Part shown: piece after piece, positions 21,250 through 32,090 of the stretch
How the letters are laid out: each line of letters opens with the position of its first letter
Position numbering within the stretch: position 1 is the first letter of the stretch
Assembly (NCBI GenBank): GCA_030052745.1
Contig: JANBVO010000014.1
Span: 1-64,000 of the forward strand
Direction of reading: 5' to 3'
Source of the DNA: Pleurostoma richardsiae
Lineage: Eukaryota; Ascomycota; Sordariomycetes; Calosphaeriales; Pleurostomataceae
Length of the DNA stretch: 64,000 bases
The notes under the pieces: generated by a model
Database searches by the model: none
The model's input: the letters and a program-made list of their open reading frames with translations, nothing else
What the model was told of the DNA's origin: nothing
Program-made: the position numbers and the translations under genes

Positions 21250-23967
21250 TTGACAAGTGGGGCGTCTTCGACGAGACTGGCTTGGGTACCTACGGGTTCG
21301 GGCTCCTGGTGCCGGCCGGGGCAGACGACGCCGGCGCCCGCAGCGTCGGCGCCGTCTCGCCTTGTCCCCGACGACCCTATCAGCTTCAACCCACTCGTGG
21401 CCGGCCCATGGGCCATGAAGCAGTTGCAATTCCCCAGTATCGAGGTCTCTGATTTCACATGCGCCGGCGGGGTGCCACGCACCAGCTGCCCCGGCGGGTT
21501 GAATACCAGGACGGCGACGACCGGGTCCCAGAGAACGTACTCGGGAAGCTGTTCGAGCGTGTCGTCGGCGGTGTCCACGTCCAGGGCGACCTTCTCACCG
21601 CTGAACACAGACATCGCGTCTGCTGATGGGTGTACCGTCGTGCCGTCGAACTGGTCCCGCGGGCCTAGCCCCCTCTCCCAGGCACCTCCCGTTTCTGGGG
21701 GGCCGTCCTCACGGCCTGTGACAGCAAGCGGGGACGAGTACCTCTGCCTCGCGCCTCAGTGCGACGCGAGATACGGCACCCACGACCTCCTTGATGAGCA
21801 CGTCAGGTCCGCGCACGCTGCTGACAGCTTCACCTGCAACTGGGCCGAGTGTGAATCCGCGGTCTTCACCACTCGGGATGGGCTGAACTGGCATGTCAAA
21901 GCAGAGCACCTCCTCGTCTGTCCCGTTCTTGGCTGCCGCTACGGGGCTGGTTTCCAGAGCCAGAAACTCCTGGAAAGCCACATTCGCGCAGCGCACCCGA
22001 ACGAAAAAGGTCCAACTGCCCAGACATGTAATGACGGGTTCGCCAATCTCGGCGGACGTAGGGCCACATGCCAAGCAGAGTCACTGTCTTCACCGCAGCG
22101 GACCCTGACCCTGTTAGGCCCGGAGCGCTTAGCCACTTCAACACAGAGGGTGGACACATCCGAGGAACGGGCTTTGAAGATGACACTATCCGTCGCGACA
22201 TCGAAGAGACGGTGTCGGGAGCAGCTGCGACGAATCCTCGACAAGCGAACAAGGCGAAACTACCAGGCCCGGACAGCGCAGTCGCCTAGGTCCGCGGACA
22301 CCCCGCCTAGCCGCACACCCAAGTACGTGGAGACTGCAAGCTTTTCGCTGGTCTGGGAGCACGGAGTTTTACCCTTCTTGATCGAGTTCATTCCGAGGTG
22401 GTGTGGCCCTAGCCATGTCATCAGCGTGACAAGGGGCCAGACGCCTGAATCGCGGCGCATCTGCATTATGACGAGGAAGAAAATGTCGCGGGCAAGAAAG
22501 CTTATCATCGCCGCACATGTGCGTGACCTCCTGCCAGCGTCGTATCGGCAGTCCGCATGCTTCTCCTTCTCGATCGGCGAGGTCGACCGGCTTGTGTGGG
22601 CCAGGGGTCTTAGCAGGGAGATTCCGGACGATATCTGCCAGCCGCGGAACCCATTTTATTACACGAGCCCAGTGATGGGTGATAGCATCGGCACGGCTGC
22701 TTCAAACGGTGAGAGCACGTCGACTCTGGGACCGTGCATTCTCGTAGGCGGCGGGAGCTATTGGCTGGCAAACTTCCATCCTTTCCTCGAGAGCTATCAG
22801 ACGCAGGAGAGAATCATGGTCGAGCATCCATCACCGCGGGATCGTACAGGGTGCACGGATGAAGGACACGATACGCTGACTGGGCCGGACCTTGACTTCC
22901 GTGTCGGAAAGCTGACTGCAACCTCGGGTCTGGATCTGAGGACCACTAGACTCTCCCATGATCAGTACTGGGAAGAGATGGAAATAGACGCGCCGCTTGT
23001 CGTGACGGACTGGTCGCTCATCTCAGCAGGCACCGAACAAGCCAACATGCTACGCAAGTTCCCGACGACGATGCCGCGTCTCATGAAGGACGCACCCGTG
23101 ACCGCAACCAGCAGCAACGTGCAGCCCGGCAGCGCTGTGCTCTCGACGGGGCGCACCTCCGGCCACCAGCGCGGCCGGGTGTGCGAGATCCCCGCGTATG
23201 TTTCGGGAGGCGCGCCGGGAAACGGGACTGGCCGCGCCACGCGCGAGTGGTTCGTCGAGGAGCCGGACCCTTGCGATAGCGAGGAGGCGTGGATCCGCGG
23301 CGGCATCGGAGTGGAGGGGGACTCTGGCGCTGCCATTGTCGACGCGGAGACGAACGCGCTGGTCGGAACGCTTTGGGGCCGGAATAAATACTATGGTGGG
23401 GGACCGCGGCACGCCTTCTTCACGCCGATAAGCGACGTCTTCGACGACATTCAGGAGAAGTGCGGCCAGCAGGGCAGGCCGCGTCTGCCGCAATATCGGG
23501 ACGAGGGCGAGCGCTACGCAGTGTACCCCGTCTGCCGGCCCTGTTTCGATCTGAGGACCTACCTGGACTCGAGACGCAGCTCCAGGGAATCACTGCGGTC
23601 GATGCTGGGGAGAAACGAGAGTGTGGTTCATGACTTGGACCACGAGCTCACGTCTGTTGAGGGGTTGTCCGAGCTGGCCACACCAAAGGACCATAACTAC
23701 TGGCTGCGGCACATGGGAGCTGAGGAGGCGGGCATGTCATTCATGAACATTGTATCGCCGCGGCCGACCGGCTCCTCCACATTTGATTCCCAAGGGGCCT
23801 CCCCAGCTATTGCCGAGATGAGGAGCCCCTATGCTATGAACCTTAGTGCCGAGGATCTATACGACGCCGAGTATGACGCGCCCGACGTTCCGACCGGTAA
23901 GAGGCCTCCACTGCCCATGATACGTAGCTCTAGCGTTGGAAGGCACAAGAGGCCGCGGTTGGCTTAA
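21250..23967 (+). CDS. C2H2 zinc-finger protein with serine-protease-like GDSG C-terminal domain
   Basis: This is a single open frame of 905 residues. Three zinc fingers follow one another at about residues 165-255: CLAPQC..HVRSAH, CNWAEC..HVKAEH and CPVLGC..HIRAAH. All have four-residue spacing between the cysteines. A basic stretch (KRRCREQLRRILDKRTRR) lies near residues 318-336. The C-terminal third contains GDSGAAIVDAETNALVGTLWG (serine near residue 692) followed by FFTPISDVFDDI, which resembles the active-serine strand and last strand-helix of trypsin-like folds. I cannot identify the His and Asp partners, so it may be an inactive fold. The end is basic (GRHKRPRLA), nuclear-signal-like. 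Start is uncertain: the first 55 residues are low-complexity and ATG 21415 is an alternative, while a frame starting at 21195 encodes a plausible basic N-terminus that would need a frame change. Confidence 0.7.
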   Translation: MTSGASSTRLAWVPTGSGSWCRPGQTTPAPAASAPSRLVPDDPISFNPLVAGPWAMKQLQFPSIEVSDFTCAGGVPRTSCPGGLNTRTATTGSQRTYSGSCSSVSSAVSTSRATFSPLNTDIASADGCTVVPSNWSRGPSPLSQAPPVSGGPSSRPVTASGDEYLCLAPQCDARYGTHDLLDEHVRSAHAADSFTCNWAECESAVFTTRDGLNWHVKAEHLLVCPVLGCRYGAGFQSQKLLESHIRAAHPNEKGPTAQTCNDGFANLGGRRATCQAESLSSPQRTLTLLGPERLATSTQRVDTSEERALKMTLSVATSKRRCREQLRRILDKRTRRNYQARTAQSPRSADTPPSRTPKYVETASFSLVWEHGVLPFLIEFIPRWCGPSHVISVTRGQTPESRRICIMTRKKMSRARKLIIAAHVRDLLPASYRQSACFSFSIGEVDRLVWARGLSREIPDDICQPRNPFYYTSPVMGDSIGTAASNGESTSTLGPCILVGGGSYWLANFHPFLESYQTQERIMVEHPSPRDRTGCTDEGHDTLTGPDLDFRVGKLTATSGLDLRTTRLSHDQYWEEMEIDAPLVVTDWSLISAGTEQANMLRKFPTTMPRLMKDAPVTATSSNVQPGSAVLSTGRTSGHQRGRVCEIPAYVSGGAPGNGTGRATREWFVEEPDPCDSEEAWIRGGIGVEGDSGAAIVDAETNALVGTLWGRNKYYGGGPRHAFFTPISDVFDDIQEKCGQQGRPRLPQYRDEGERYAVYPVCRPCFDLRTYLDSRRSSRESLRSMLGRNESVVHDLDHELTSVEGLSELATPKDHNYWLRHMGAEEAGMSFMNIVSPRPTGSSTFDSQGASPAIAEMRSPYAMNLSAEDLYDAEYDAPDVPTGKRPPLPMIRSSSVGRHKRPRLA

Positions 23968-26032
23968 GCAGGAAAGCCGCCACGAGCCATCTTCTTCGCT
24001 CGCTGATCTCGGCGGTTATGGTTCGCCCTAGAGCCCTTGCTGGCCTCTTTCCTTCGCCTCGCCTGCTCCGTGGCCTTGTCACCGGTCGGACCCGCGACAT
24101 TTCCACCGCCTCCACGACTACCTCCACCCCTACCTCTCCCTCTTCCCCGCCCTCTACCGCCTCGGAAAGAAGAACCCCCACCGTCCGGTTCGGAGTCTTC
24201 CGTGCCCGAAGCAGCAGGGCTCGCTCGCCATGCCGTAGGCGCGAGCTCCGACTGCTGGCCGCTGAAGGTGTTGGCGGCGCTGTACTTCAGCTCCATCTTC
24301 CTTCTTTGCTGTGGGTTTCTTGAAAGCATTACTGCCCATCCTTCTATTGACTCGTCGGTCATTCCTGTTTCCTCTTTGAGCTTGGCTCTCTGGGTCCCTC
24401 TTCTTGTGGTGGCGTCCCTATCAAATGCGCTGGGCGTTGCTTGGTATGCCTTCCACAAGGCTTCTTCATTGCCGTCGCCGAGATCCTCGGTGTTGGCTGT
24501 ATCAACGGTACCGCCAACATCTTCAGCATCATAAGTATCGTCGCGCTCGTCGTCGTCGGAATCAAAGGCCGCCAGAGCTGACAGAATGGCGGCCTTGTTT
24601 GGTGCCGTGGAGCGGTCCGCAAGGACATCATCTGCTGTCTTTTGGGGATTTCGTTTGCCGAAGTGCAGCTTCGAAGTATCTAACGCCAGTCTGTCTAGCT
24701 CATCATCATCAAAGACATTCCGACGCTGTGGAATTTGCGGCGGCGTGCGTGGGATCTGGGCTAGGGAAGATTTGCGCCTGGCGCGGGTAGATCTGCGAGC
24801 ACGTCAGCAAGTGGAAGCTGTATGAGGCGTGATGCCGTTGAATGTAAGCAAGACCAAGCATACAACTGTTCGCTACGATCCGCGCTCTGGAGCTGCGGTG
24901 GCAGTGAATCCTCCAGTAGGTGTGCAATGACTTGTTCCGAATCGTCATGATACTCATCCAAGAGCTTCGACACGAAGCCTGACCCGAGCTCTGGGAAAAG
25001 CTCCTGTATTTGCGAGATCTGGCTCATTCTGTGGATATGAACCTCGCCTTCGAATGCTTCATGGTCATCGAGTGCTATCCCTTTGCCTTTGTCGATCTTT
25101 CTCTTGATCAGACGTTTTGGCTTCATGCCCACTCCCGGTTTTCTGAACGCCGCAAGGTCCTTCAACACCATGGTCGCCCGGTTCGTCGAAGTTCCAGAAG
25201 CCTCTAGCTTGTGTTCAATCTGCTGCAAGATGGGCGTCACTGTGACGAGTTCAGCGACCAGAGAGTCGTTGACGTTTAGAGGGCCAGTCTTGTGGGCGTC
25301 TGCTGCTGCTTTCAGAGAGTAAAGCTGGTCTGTGAGCATGGAAAACTTAGGCGGTTCAGCCTCGATGAGACCCATCATGGAGAGATATGTTGTCGTGATG
25401 ATGGCCTTCCTAAAGGGAGGGTTCATTATTTTGAAACAGTTGACGAGGCCATCTAGAAAGTCGCTGCCGGCCAAAAAGAGCGATGCTGCCTGCGGTGACG
25501 CATGTATCAGATGGTTGAGTCTGTCTAGTCGTCCCTCCACAGCCTTAAGATCGCCGTTTATTCCCAAGTCGAGATTCTTGACCAAGAACTTCTTGAGGCC
25601 GGAAAGAGAAAGCTCAACGGCGTCCTTTGCTGACCTGGAGAGCTGAGACAGGAGCGGCAGCATGCGTTTTCTGCCGTAGAGCTTGACCAAATCGCAGAGG
25701 AACTCCCATTGTAAAAGAGAGGACGAAGGCGATGAAGTACGAAGAACCCTCGAGGCTAGCAGGAAGCAGTTCTTCATGAGAAGCTTCGCGGAGCCAGACG
25801 TGCCAAGGACATCTGAGCCAGCGGAAGCGACTTGACTTGCGAAAGACGTCAGGAACACGGCTAATGACTCGTCCTTGAGGGATACTTGGAAGAACTGAGG
25901 TTCGGCCAGACCCAGATGGGCTTCCGCGAGAGATATCCAGGCATCGACGCAGGCGTTCCACTCATCCAGGGCCATGAGCTCTCGCCAGGCACGGGACGGG
26001 AACGGCGCAAATGGGGGGAGAATCGTGGCCAT
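23964..26032 (-). CDS. CUE-domain protein, CUE3/ASCC2 homologue (ribosome quality control trigger complex), 2 exons
   Basis: Exons 24864-26032 and 23964-24792 are joined over a 71-nt intron (GTATGC..CGCAG), giving 665 residues. In yeast Cue3 and in human ASCC2 this protein binds ubiquitinated stalled ribosomes through its CUE domain and supports the helicase of the RQT/ASC-1 complex. The helical N-terminal half (APFPSRAWRELMALDEWNAC onward) leads to the CUE domain near residues 330-375 (ISQIQELFPELGSGFVSKLL..). The second exon carries RRNVFDDDELDRLAL, an acidic stretch and a basic RGG-rich tail (GGRGRGRGRGRGGG), probably RNA binding. Start chosen at MATILPPFAPFPS, the conserved opening; an in-frame ATG at 26110 would add 26 residues. 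Its stop overlaps the last codon of the convergent C2H2 gene by 4 bases. Confidence 0.88.
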
Positions 26033-26525
26033 GGCTATGGCGAAACAAGAGAGACTGACGCGGATGATCGTCCGTTCAGACGGACTGATGGAGATATCTG
26101 TCAAAGGCAACTTCTCCTCTAAGTCACTTACCTTTTAATGAGGAGACGTGACACCCCGACGGCACATCCTTAAGCCGACGTGGTCGAATGCAGGTACCCA
26201 TCCGGGCAGGCGATGATGTACGATGGGGGCTCGCTCGCCGGATGAGTCAGCATCGAGAGAAGGAGTATCACTGTGCAGCCGGCTCAGCCAATCGCGGGCG
26301 AGCGATAGCTACACACTCACAAGCCATACCCAAAGAGGATAATCGACAAAAAAAGCCCTAACGAAAATTCACCCCCACCACCATCGCACGGGCAAAATTG
26401 GCACTCGGCGAGAAACTCCCGTTCAACACCAGCGACGACAGCGCAACAATCTCAACGCCCGCCTCCATCACTTTGCCGTAACTTCTCACGTTCGAGTCGT
26501 GGAGAGCGCCTCTAATTCAGCCAAG
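26033..26525. promoter_or_regulatory. Divergent promoter of CUE3/ASCC2 homologue and RPS20
   Basis: These 493 bases include a CCAAT box (26288-26292, GCCAATC). Nearer the RPS20 start there is a C-rich, pyrimidine-rich tract (about 26360-26480), as often seen before fungal ribosomal protein genes. No coding frame is convincing. Confidence 0.55.
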
Positions 26526-27077
26526 ATGTCTTACCAGAAGCCCGAGAAGGAGTTCGGCGAGCAGCCCAAGACTCACAAGATCCGCATCACCCTGACCTCC
26601 CGCAAGGTTCAGTCCCTGGGTATGTGCCTCCCCTCTGGCGAATCGCTTCCTGCTGCAGCCATGTGCACGGCTCCCGCTCGATGGCGAGAATGAATGCTTG
26701 CTGACAGATATGGGCACACAGAGAAGGTCTGCACTGAGCTCATCGAGCGCGCCAAGTCCAAGGGCCTGACCACCAAGGGTCCCGTCCGCCTCCCCAACAA
26801 GGTCCTCAAGATCACCACCCGCAAGACCCCTTGCGGTGAGGGCTCCAAGACCTGGGATACCTTTGAGCTGCGCATTCACAAGCGCCTGATTGAGTATGTT
26901 GGCTTTTGTCTCTCCGCTGCCTTAATTGTAGAGGCACCAAGGCCATGACGGCAGAGCAAAAGTGCCCAGCTAACCACTCCTTTTACTTGTAGCCTCAACG
27001 CCCCCACCGAGATTGTCAAGCAGATCATCATCAACATCGAGGCTGGTGTCGAGGTCGAGGTCACTATCGCCGCCTAA
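26526..27077 (+). CDS. RPS20: 40S ribosomal protein S20 (uS10), 3 exons
   Basis: Exons 26526-26619, 26722-26893 and 26993-27077 give 116 residues, the usual eukaryotic S20 length. Introns are 102 and 99 nt, with GTATGT donors, typical of highly expressed genes. The decoded protein has [40 protein letters not shown] and [18 protein letters not shown], all hallmark uS10 segments. It ends [12 protein letters not shown]. It is part of the small-subunit head of cytosolic ribosomes. The acceptor of intron 1 is the AG of CACACAG, which is needed to keep the conserved SLEKV sequence. Confidence 0.96.
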
Positions 27078-27507
27078 GTTTCCATGTTTGGATTTCGGGG
27101 TTACGATTACGGGAACAGGTCCAGCCGCTCGAGGGAGACGGCTCTCTCCGGCTCGGCTTGCCTCCGTGGGGTACATGTCAATCTTGCGTCCGGCGCGGTG
27201 CCCTCCGGGTCTATCGCGGTAAGACAGAAAATAGAAAGGGCGTTTTGAAATCGCTGATTGTGTCACTGCTTTGCCTGGGGAGCCATATCGTCTTGAAAAG
27301 CCATGTCACGCTTGTGCGTCCACGAAGCCTGGTATCCTATCCTCGACGCCCTTGCGGTGATATACAGCCGCCAATCTGCAGTCGGCGGCGTTTCCTGTGC
27401 GCCGCGCCCTACCCATTGAACCTGACATTGGACATTCCATGCCATTCACAGAGACCACTGAAGCCCATATCAATACAGGAACACCTGGTCGTACCTGTTC
27501 GTCCCAT
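27078..27507. other. Intergenic, convergent 3' ends of RPS20 and NUP42
   Basis: These 430 bases lie between two convergent genes. No coding frame shows family features. They probably hold the untranslated 3' ends and terminators of both. Confidence 0.5.
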
Positions 27508-29357
27508 TTAGATATCCCATGCACAAAACTCTCGCAAGGGCGGCGCTTCTGGCATGCCGCCCAGCTCGAATTTCCCCGCCTGCATGAACTTCTCCCAGGC
27601 AGCCTTGTCCGCCTCACTGTATGACTGACTCGCTGCCGCTGGCTCCGTGTCCTTGTAATATGGCGGCGGACCGTCCGGAAACCATATCCTGTCAAAGGTG
27701 CCGTCGAAGTTCTGTATACCGGGAATAGCATGCTCCCCGTCCTTCAGTGCCCTGTATGTGACTGACTTGCCCTTCCAAGTCTGTAGGCGTCCGCCCACAG
27801 ACGTTGCATAGGACGAGAGGGGAGGGTGCTGCCGTGAGGCGCCAGGGGCATACGGATTATTGCTCAGCGTCGCGGTTGTAGTGCTAGCGGGTTGCGTGGC
27901 GGCACCAAAGCCACCTGATTGCTGCCCGAATGCGGAGGACGCCTGAGCGAAGGGGTTTAAGGGTGCGGCCGAAGGTGCTCCGAAGCCAGTGGTCGTGGGT
28001 GCCGGCAAGGAGGCTTCCATCGGCACCTCAACGCTCGGAGCAGATGAGAAGCCGTTTTCCTGCGTCTGGGCTTGGGCAAAGGGATTGACAGGGGCTGATG
28101 TCTGCCCGAAGGGACTGGGCGCGGCGACAGCTTTCTGTGCGAAGGGGTTCGGCGCTGCCGAAGTGGTGGCAGCTGATGCGCTTCCCATACTGCTGAATGG
28201 GCTTGGTGCAGCGCCGATGCCTGTTCCGAACGGACTCGGCCGCGCGCCGAGGGCAGACGCCTGACCGAAACCGCTACCCTGCGCCGCGGGGGCCGCGGGT
28301 TGAGATGGTTGCCCAAAGGCGGGCGTCCCGAAAGGATTGGGTCGCTGTCCGAGCGCGGAAGGCTGACCAAACCCGCCGCCGCCTCCTAGTTGCGACGATT
28401 GGCCGAACGCAGTGCCAGCGCCTGGCTGTGATGGTTGGCCAAATGCGGTGCTACCACCTGGCTGCGAGGGCTGTCCAAATGCCGCGGTACCACCACTGCC
28501 GCCACTGAAGGGGTTTGGTCGTTGTCCTAAGGATGAAGGTTGCCCAAAACCGCCACCAGTTGCCGGCTGGGATGGCGTACTCTGGAAGGGATTTGATGGT
28601 TGCCCCATGGAAGGCTGGGGGGATGCGAAGGCGTTCGTCCTCCTGCCTACCGCAAACTCGCCGTTTGTGCCGCCGGGCCTCGTGTTGTTCTTGCAAATGT
28701 CTATCCGGTTGGGGTGCTTGTTTTCAGCAGCGAGGACGAACTGCATCGCGCCGTCGACATTACTAAGAGCTGTCTGTATCTGCTGCTCGGCGTTGCTATT
28801 CAGTGCGTCGATTTCATTAACCTGTGAGGTCGGCATTAGCTTCGGTCGCGATATCTCGTCAGAGAGGTGACACCTACAGCTGCCTGCGGGTTCCCTGAGG
28901 CGGCCCCGGACAGGAAATGCATGCGTATCTCTTCGAAGCTCTGCTCTCGCGGATAGCCGCCGAACAGCTGTTCTGGCGCATCCCGGCCGGGCCCGTAGGA
29001 GGAAAGAACCCATTTTGGCCGTTCCTCGGTCAGATCCTTGAGTATCGATTCTCTGCTGAGGTGGTATGGGATTTCTGCGGCTCCGGCCCTTGAGGCGGCG
29101 CCTCGGTTGGCCACTCCTCCGCCTCCTCCGCCGCCGCCGCCTCCCAAGACACTGAAGGGGTTCGCGTTCTGGCTGCGATTTGCTCCCGGATGCTCGTATC
29201 TGCAATTGTCTGCCGCGCAGCGCGTCTGTTAGCTTGGGTCCGAGATTTGGAGGCTCCTGCGACAGGGTGTGCGGCCGTTCTCGAACTTGGAGGATGGAGT
29301 CGGCGAACCTCCGAACCTGCAGGTGCCCTGCTGCCAGAACTTGCAGACAGGGGCCAT
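27508..29357 (-). CDS. FG nucleoporin with CCCH zinc finger (NUP42/AMO1 type), 3 exons
   Basis: Exons 29309-29357, 28876-29219 and 27508-28821 give 568 residues. The first intron (89 nt, donor GTTCGC) splits the zinc finger: exon 1 encodes MAPVCKFWQQGTCRFG and exon 2 continues DNCRYEHPG, which restores a C-x8-C-x5-C-x3-H finger at the N-terminus. The middle is a helical segment (HLSRESILKDLTEERPKWVLSS). The large third exon is FG-repeat rich (FGQPSQPG, NPFAQ, GFGQ units), as in nucleoporins that line the pore channel and dock mRNA export factors such as Gle1/Dbp5. It ends in a short folded segment (GIQNFDGTFDRIWFPDG). Repeat units are near-identical at DNA level around 28260-28560, a site prone to copy-number change. 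Confidence 0.87.
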
Positions 29358-29860
29358 TGTCTTCTAACGGAGGCGCCCAAGAAACGCCGTAGAGGTGCTA
29401 GATGGGGGTGCATGAAGCATGGCGCATGTTTGTTGCTCTCCGCGCTCTCGTTCTCGGTCGATGGCGGGCGTGTCTCTTTGTTGCGACCAAAACACGGGCA
29501 GACTGGATGGGATTCAATGGAAATTCAATGTAAGAGGGTACAATCTCTGTCGCCAGAGATACATCGGCAAAAGTATCCTCAAGGCTGGGGTCCGTGCCGC
29601 TGCGGGGAAATCTAATCAAGCGTGCACAGACCCGTTTGGTGCGCTACCTCACCTAAGGTACCCTGCAGGTCCTGCAATTCCCTTTGACACGGCTGCGTGG
29701 CACTTTGCGAATAGCCTCAGTCAGGCCAGGCACTTCTTGCGTAAGGTGGGCTTGTTATCTTCTGGCTATGTACTGCTGTTGTACATGCTCAGCCCGTTCC
29801 ATCCAGGCCGCTCATGTATCTCAGTTGAACGCTGTCCCAGCCTCACTCCTGACACCCTCT
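29358..29860. other. Intergenic upstream of NUP42 and downstream of GH5
   Basis: This 503-bp region holds the NUP42 promoter and the 3' flank of the GH5 gene, both on minus. A GGTACC motif lies near 29656. Plus-strand open frames here (29190-29615, 29419-30015) are not supported by any motif. Confidence 0.45.
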
Positions 29861-31211
29861 TTACGCTAGGGTCCCGTTCACCATGCCGATCAGCGCGCCA
29901 TTCACATAGCTGGGGCTCCTCCAGGTGCTCCAGTCGTGTGTCAGCAGCCCCCAGGACTCGTCGTAGTCCTGTGTCCCTTCGCGGATGTAGTAACTACCGG
30001 CGAGCACCCAGATGAACCAGCCGGCCTTCTGCGCCGGCAAGTAGCTGGCCAGGCACGATGCGTATACGCCCTGCCAAGTGGTGGCGTCCATGCTGAAGCC
30101 GAACTCAGTGAGCATGACGGGGAATACATTCGCCGCGGCAGATGTCAGCGCCTGGAACCCATCGCTGTATAGGCTGCTCTGCAGGCTGGAGCAGCTAGTT
30201 GCTGTTGTCGCATAGTTGTGCAGTTCCAGAACCAGCTTGTTCGATAAGCCCGGGAAGTCGGTCCACGAAAAGGTGCCATTGCCCGGCGTCAGCGCCGTGC
30301 CCTGCACCACCGGCGTCAGGTACGTGTCGAAGTTGAGCCCCGACAGGAAGACCAGCACGTCCTGGTTCGCCGCGTGTATGGCCGCAGTGCCGAGCTTGAC
30401 ATAGGTGTACCAATACTCCCAGTTGTACGTCTGCGAGTCCAGTGTTGCGTTGTTTTGCGGCTCCCGCGGCTCATTGCGCAGTGCCATGGACATCAGGTTC
30501 GGCCAGGCTTTGCCCTTGGAGAGCGGTGCGGTCAGCAGCAGTGACGATAAGGAGATGCGACCAGCGCAGGGACTCGGGGCAGCGGACGATGCTGCAGGCG
30601 TCACTCACATGGTCCGCCATGTAGGCGAGTCCGCGCGTCCAGTTAGCGACAGAGAAGTACGTGTCTCCCCACCACGAGTTGCCATCCTCCGTGTTGCAGC
30701 ACCACATGCCCTTGGAAATGTGGTTGTCCAGGTGGACATAGATGTGCTGCTTCGCGCACTCGGTGGCCACGGCGTCGAAGACCTGCAGCCGTGTGATGTC
30801 GGCACTGAAATCTGGGTTCTTCTCCAGCACCTCGTTGAAGACATTCGTGCCGTTCTCAGTACCCAGCGCGTTGGTAAAAGCCGTCTTGACGGGAATGTCC
30901 TCGCCGCCGTTCTCGTAGATTTGGTCGATCATCTCGATGGCGTACGTCAGGCGGATGGCGTTCATACCGATCGACTTGAGCTTGGACACAATGCTCGCCA
31001 CGGACTGGAACTGCAGACCTTCTGGGATCATCACATCTGCCGCGCCGGGCCAGTTTGCGCCTGCGTACGTGACATTCTTGCCGCTGGCATTGAGGATGTA
31101 CCGGCCTGAGGTGGTGAAGGGTCCATTGGGCCAGCTCGTGCAAGGAACAGCGGCGCAGACGCCGCTCAGGGCCAACAGGGGAGCCAGAAGCTTGACCATC
31201 TTCAGTATCAA
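29861..31211 (-). CDS. Secreted glycoside hydrolase family 5 protein, 2 exons
   Basis: Exons 30609-31211 and 29861-30514 (94-nt intron, GTGAGT..CCAAG) give 418 residues. A signal peptide is clear (MVKLLAPLLALSGVCAAVPC), so the enzyme is probably secreted. The GH5 fold is shown by GANWPGAADVMIPEGLQ, MNAIRLTYAIEM, VHLDNHISKGMWCC, the acid/base glutamate in MALRNEPREP and the nucleophile glutamate in VMLTEFGFSM, then a Trp-rich AGWFIWVLAGSYY. Members of this branch act on beta-glucans or related polysaccharides; the exact substrate cannot be told. No cellulose-binding module is present. The ATG at 31199 is an alternative start that leaves the signal peptide intact. Confidence 0.88.
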
Positions 31212-32090
31212 CAGCTCCTGGAGGGGAAGGCTACGGTGATAGTGGAGGACCGTGGTACCAGGAGACGCCCATTTCTTTCTACCGCATAGAGCGGATGGCT
31301 GCTTTATGTCTTTCCTACTCCCATATTAAGCCTGAACCGACATGGTCACATCCGTTCATGGCCTCCCCCGGTCCGTGATGTCGCGGCCCGCAAGGTCCCA
31401 GAAAATCCATCGCGCCGGCCGTGCATGCGTGCTTCTCATCCAACATTTATTCCTTCAATGAGCACACGGAAGACTCCCAGGACCTTGCACAAGCGCACTC
31501 TTCTGGTCGCTCCGGTTCTGGCTCGGGCTTGGACCCCTCGTCATTGGGGAGCGAGGACGGCTCCGTGATCCCCGTCGGCGGGCGCCTGTCTCCAAATTCA
31601 ATTGCTTCCGTCGTATGGTGAGGAGAAAGAGGGGTGCCATTGGGGCGTCTTCAAATTGGAGAACCGGCCTGGTGACTGGGAAAGACTTCGGTAGCTCGAA
31701 TTGAGCCGAGATAGATCGGCCATGCGCGCGCCCCCGCACTCAACCAGGGCTGCACCATCATGAGAAGCCGAGAGGGGCCGTTGCATGACCCCTGCGGCGC
31801 CGCGCTGGGCTGCTTGATTGCAACCTTGGTCGTATCGCGGTGGATTATCCCTCAGAGTCACAGCGTTAAGACGTTAAGGTGACGCCGGACCGAGAACAAA
31901 TTCGGCAGCTGCTAATAACACGTTATCATAGCCCACGCGGAGATCGATACCGCGAGCCCCAACGACATCCTTCACGTGAAGTTCCGCGCCTCCGATGCAC
32001 GCTACGCATGATATCCTCAACACTGCAGGTCCGCGTTTGCCAGCTCTGATCTCTTCTTAAAGCACAGCCCAAGCCAAACTCTTGGACCTG
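31212..32090. other. Intergenic between GH5 and P450 genes
   Basis: This 879-bp stretch holds the promoter of the GH5 gene and the 3' flank of the P450 gene. I see no supported coding frame; the minus frames at 31455-31739 and 31598-31861 lack motifs and overlap each other. No RNA gene was recognised. Confidence 0.45.

Noticed and set aside
20789-21256. Minus-strand frame of 155 codons upstream of the C2H2 gene
   Set aside because: Composition and lack of motifs suggest a chance frame.
21168-21614. Minus-strand frame of 148 codons over the start of the C2H2 gene
   Set aside because: No domain features and it overlaps the better supported plus-strand frame; kept only as a reminder that the N-terminus is uncertain.
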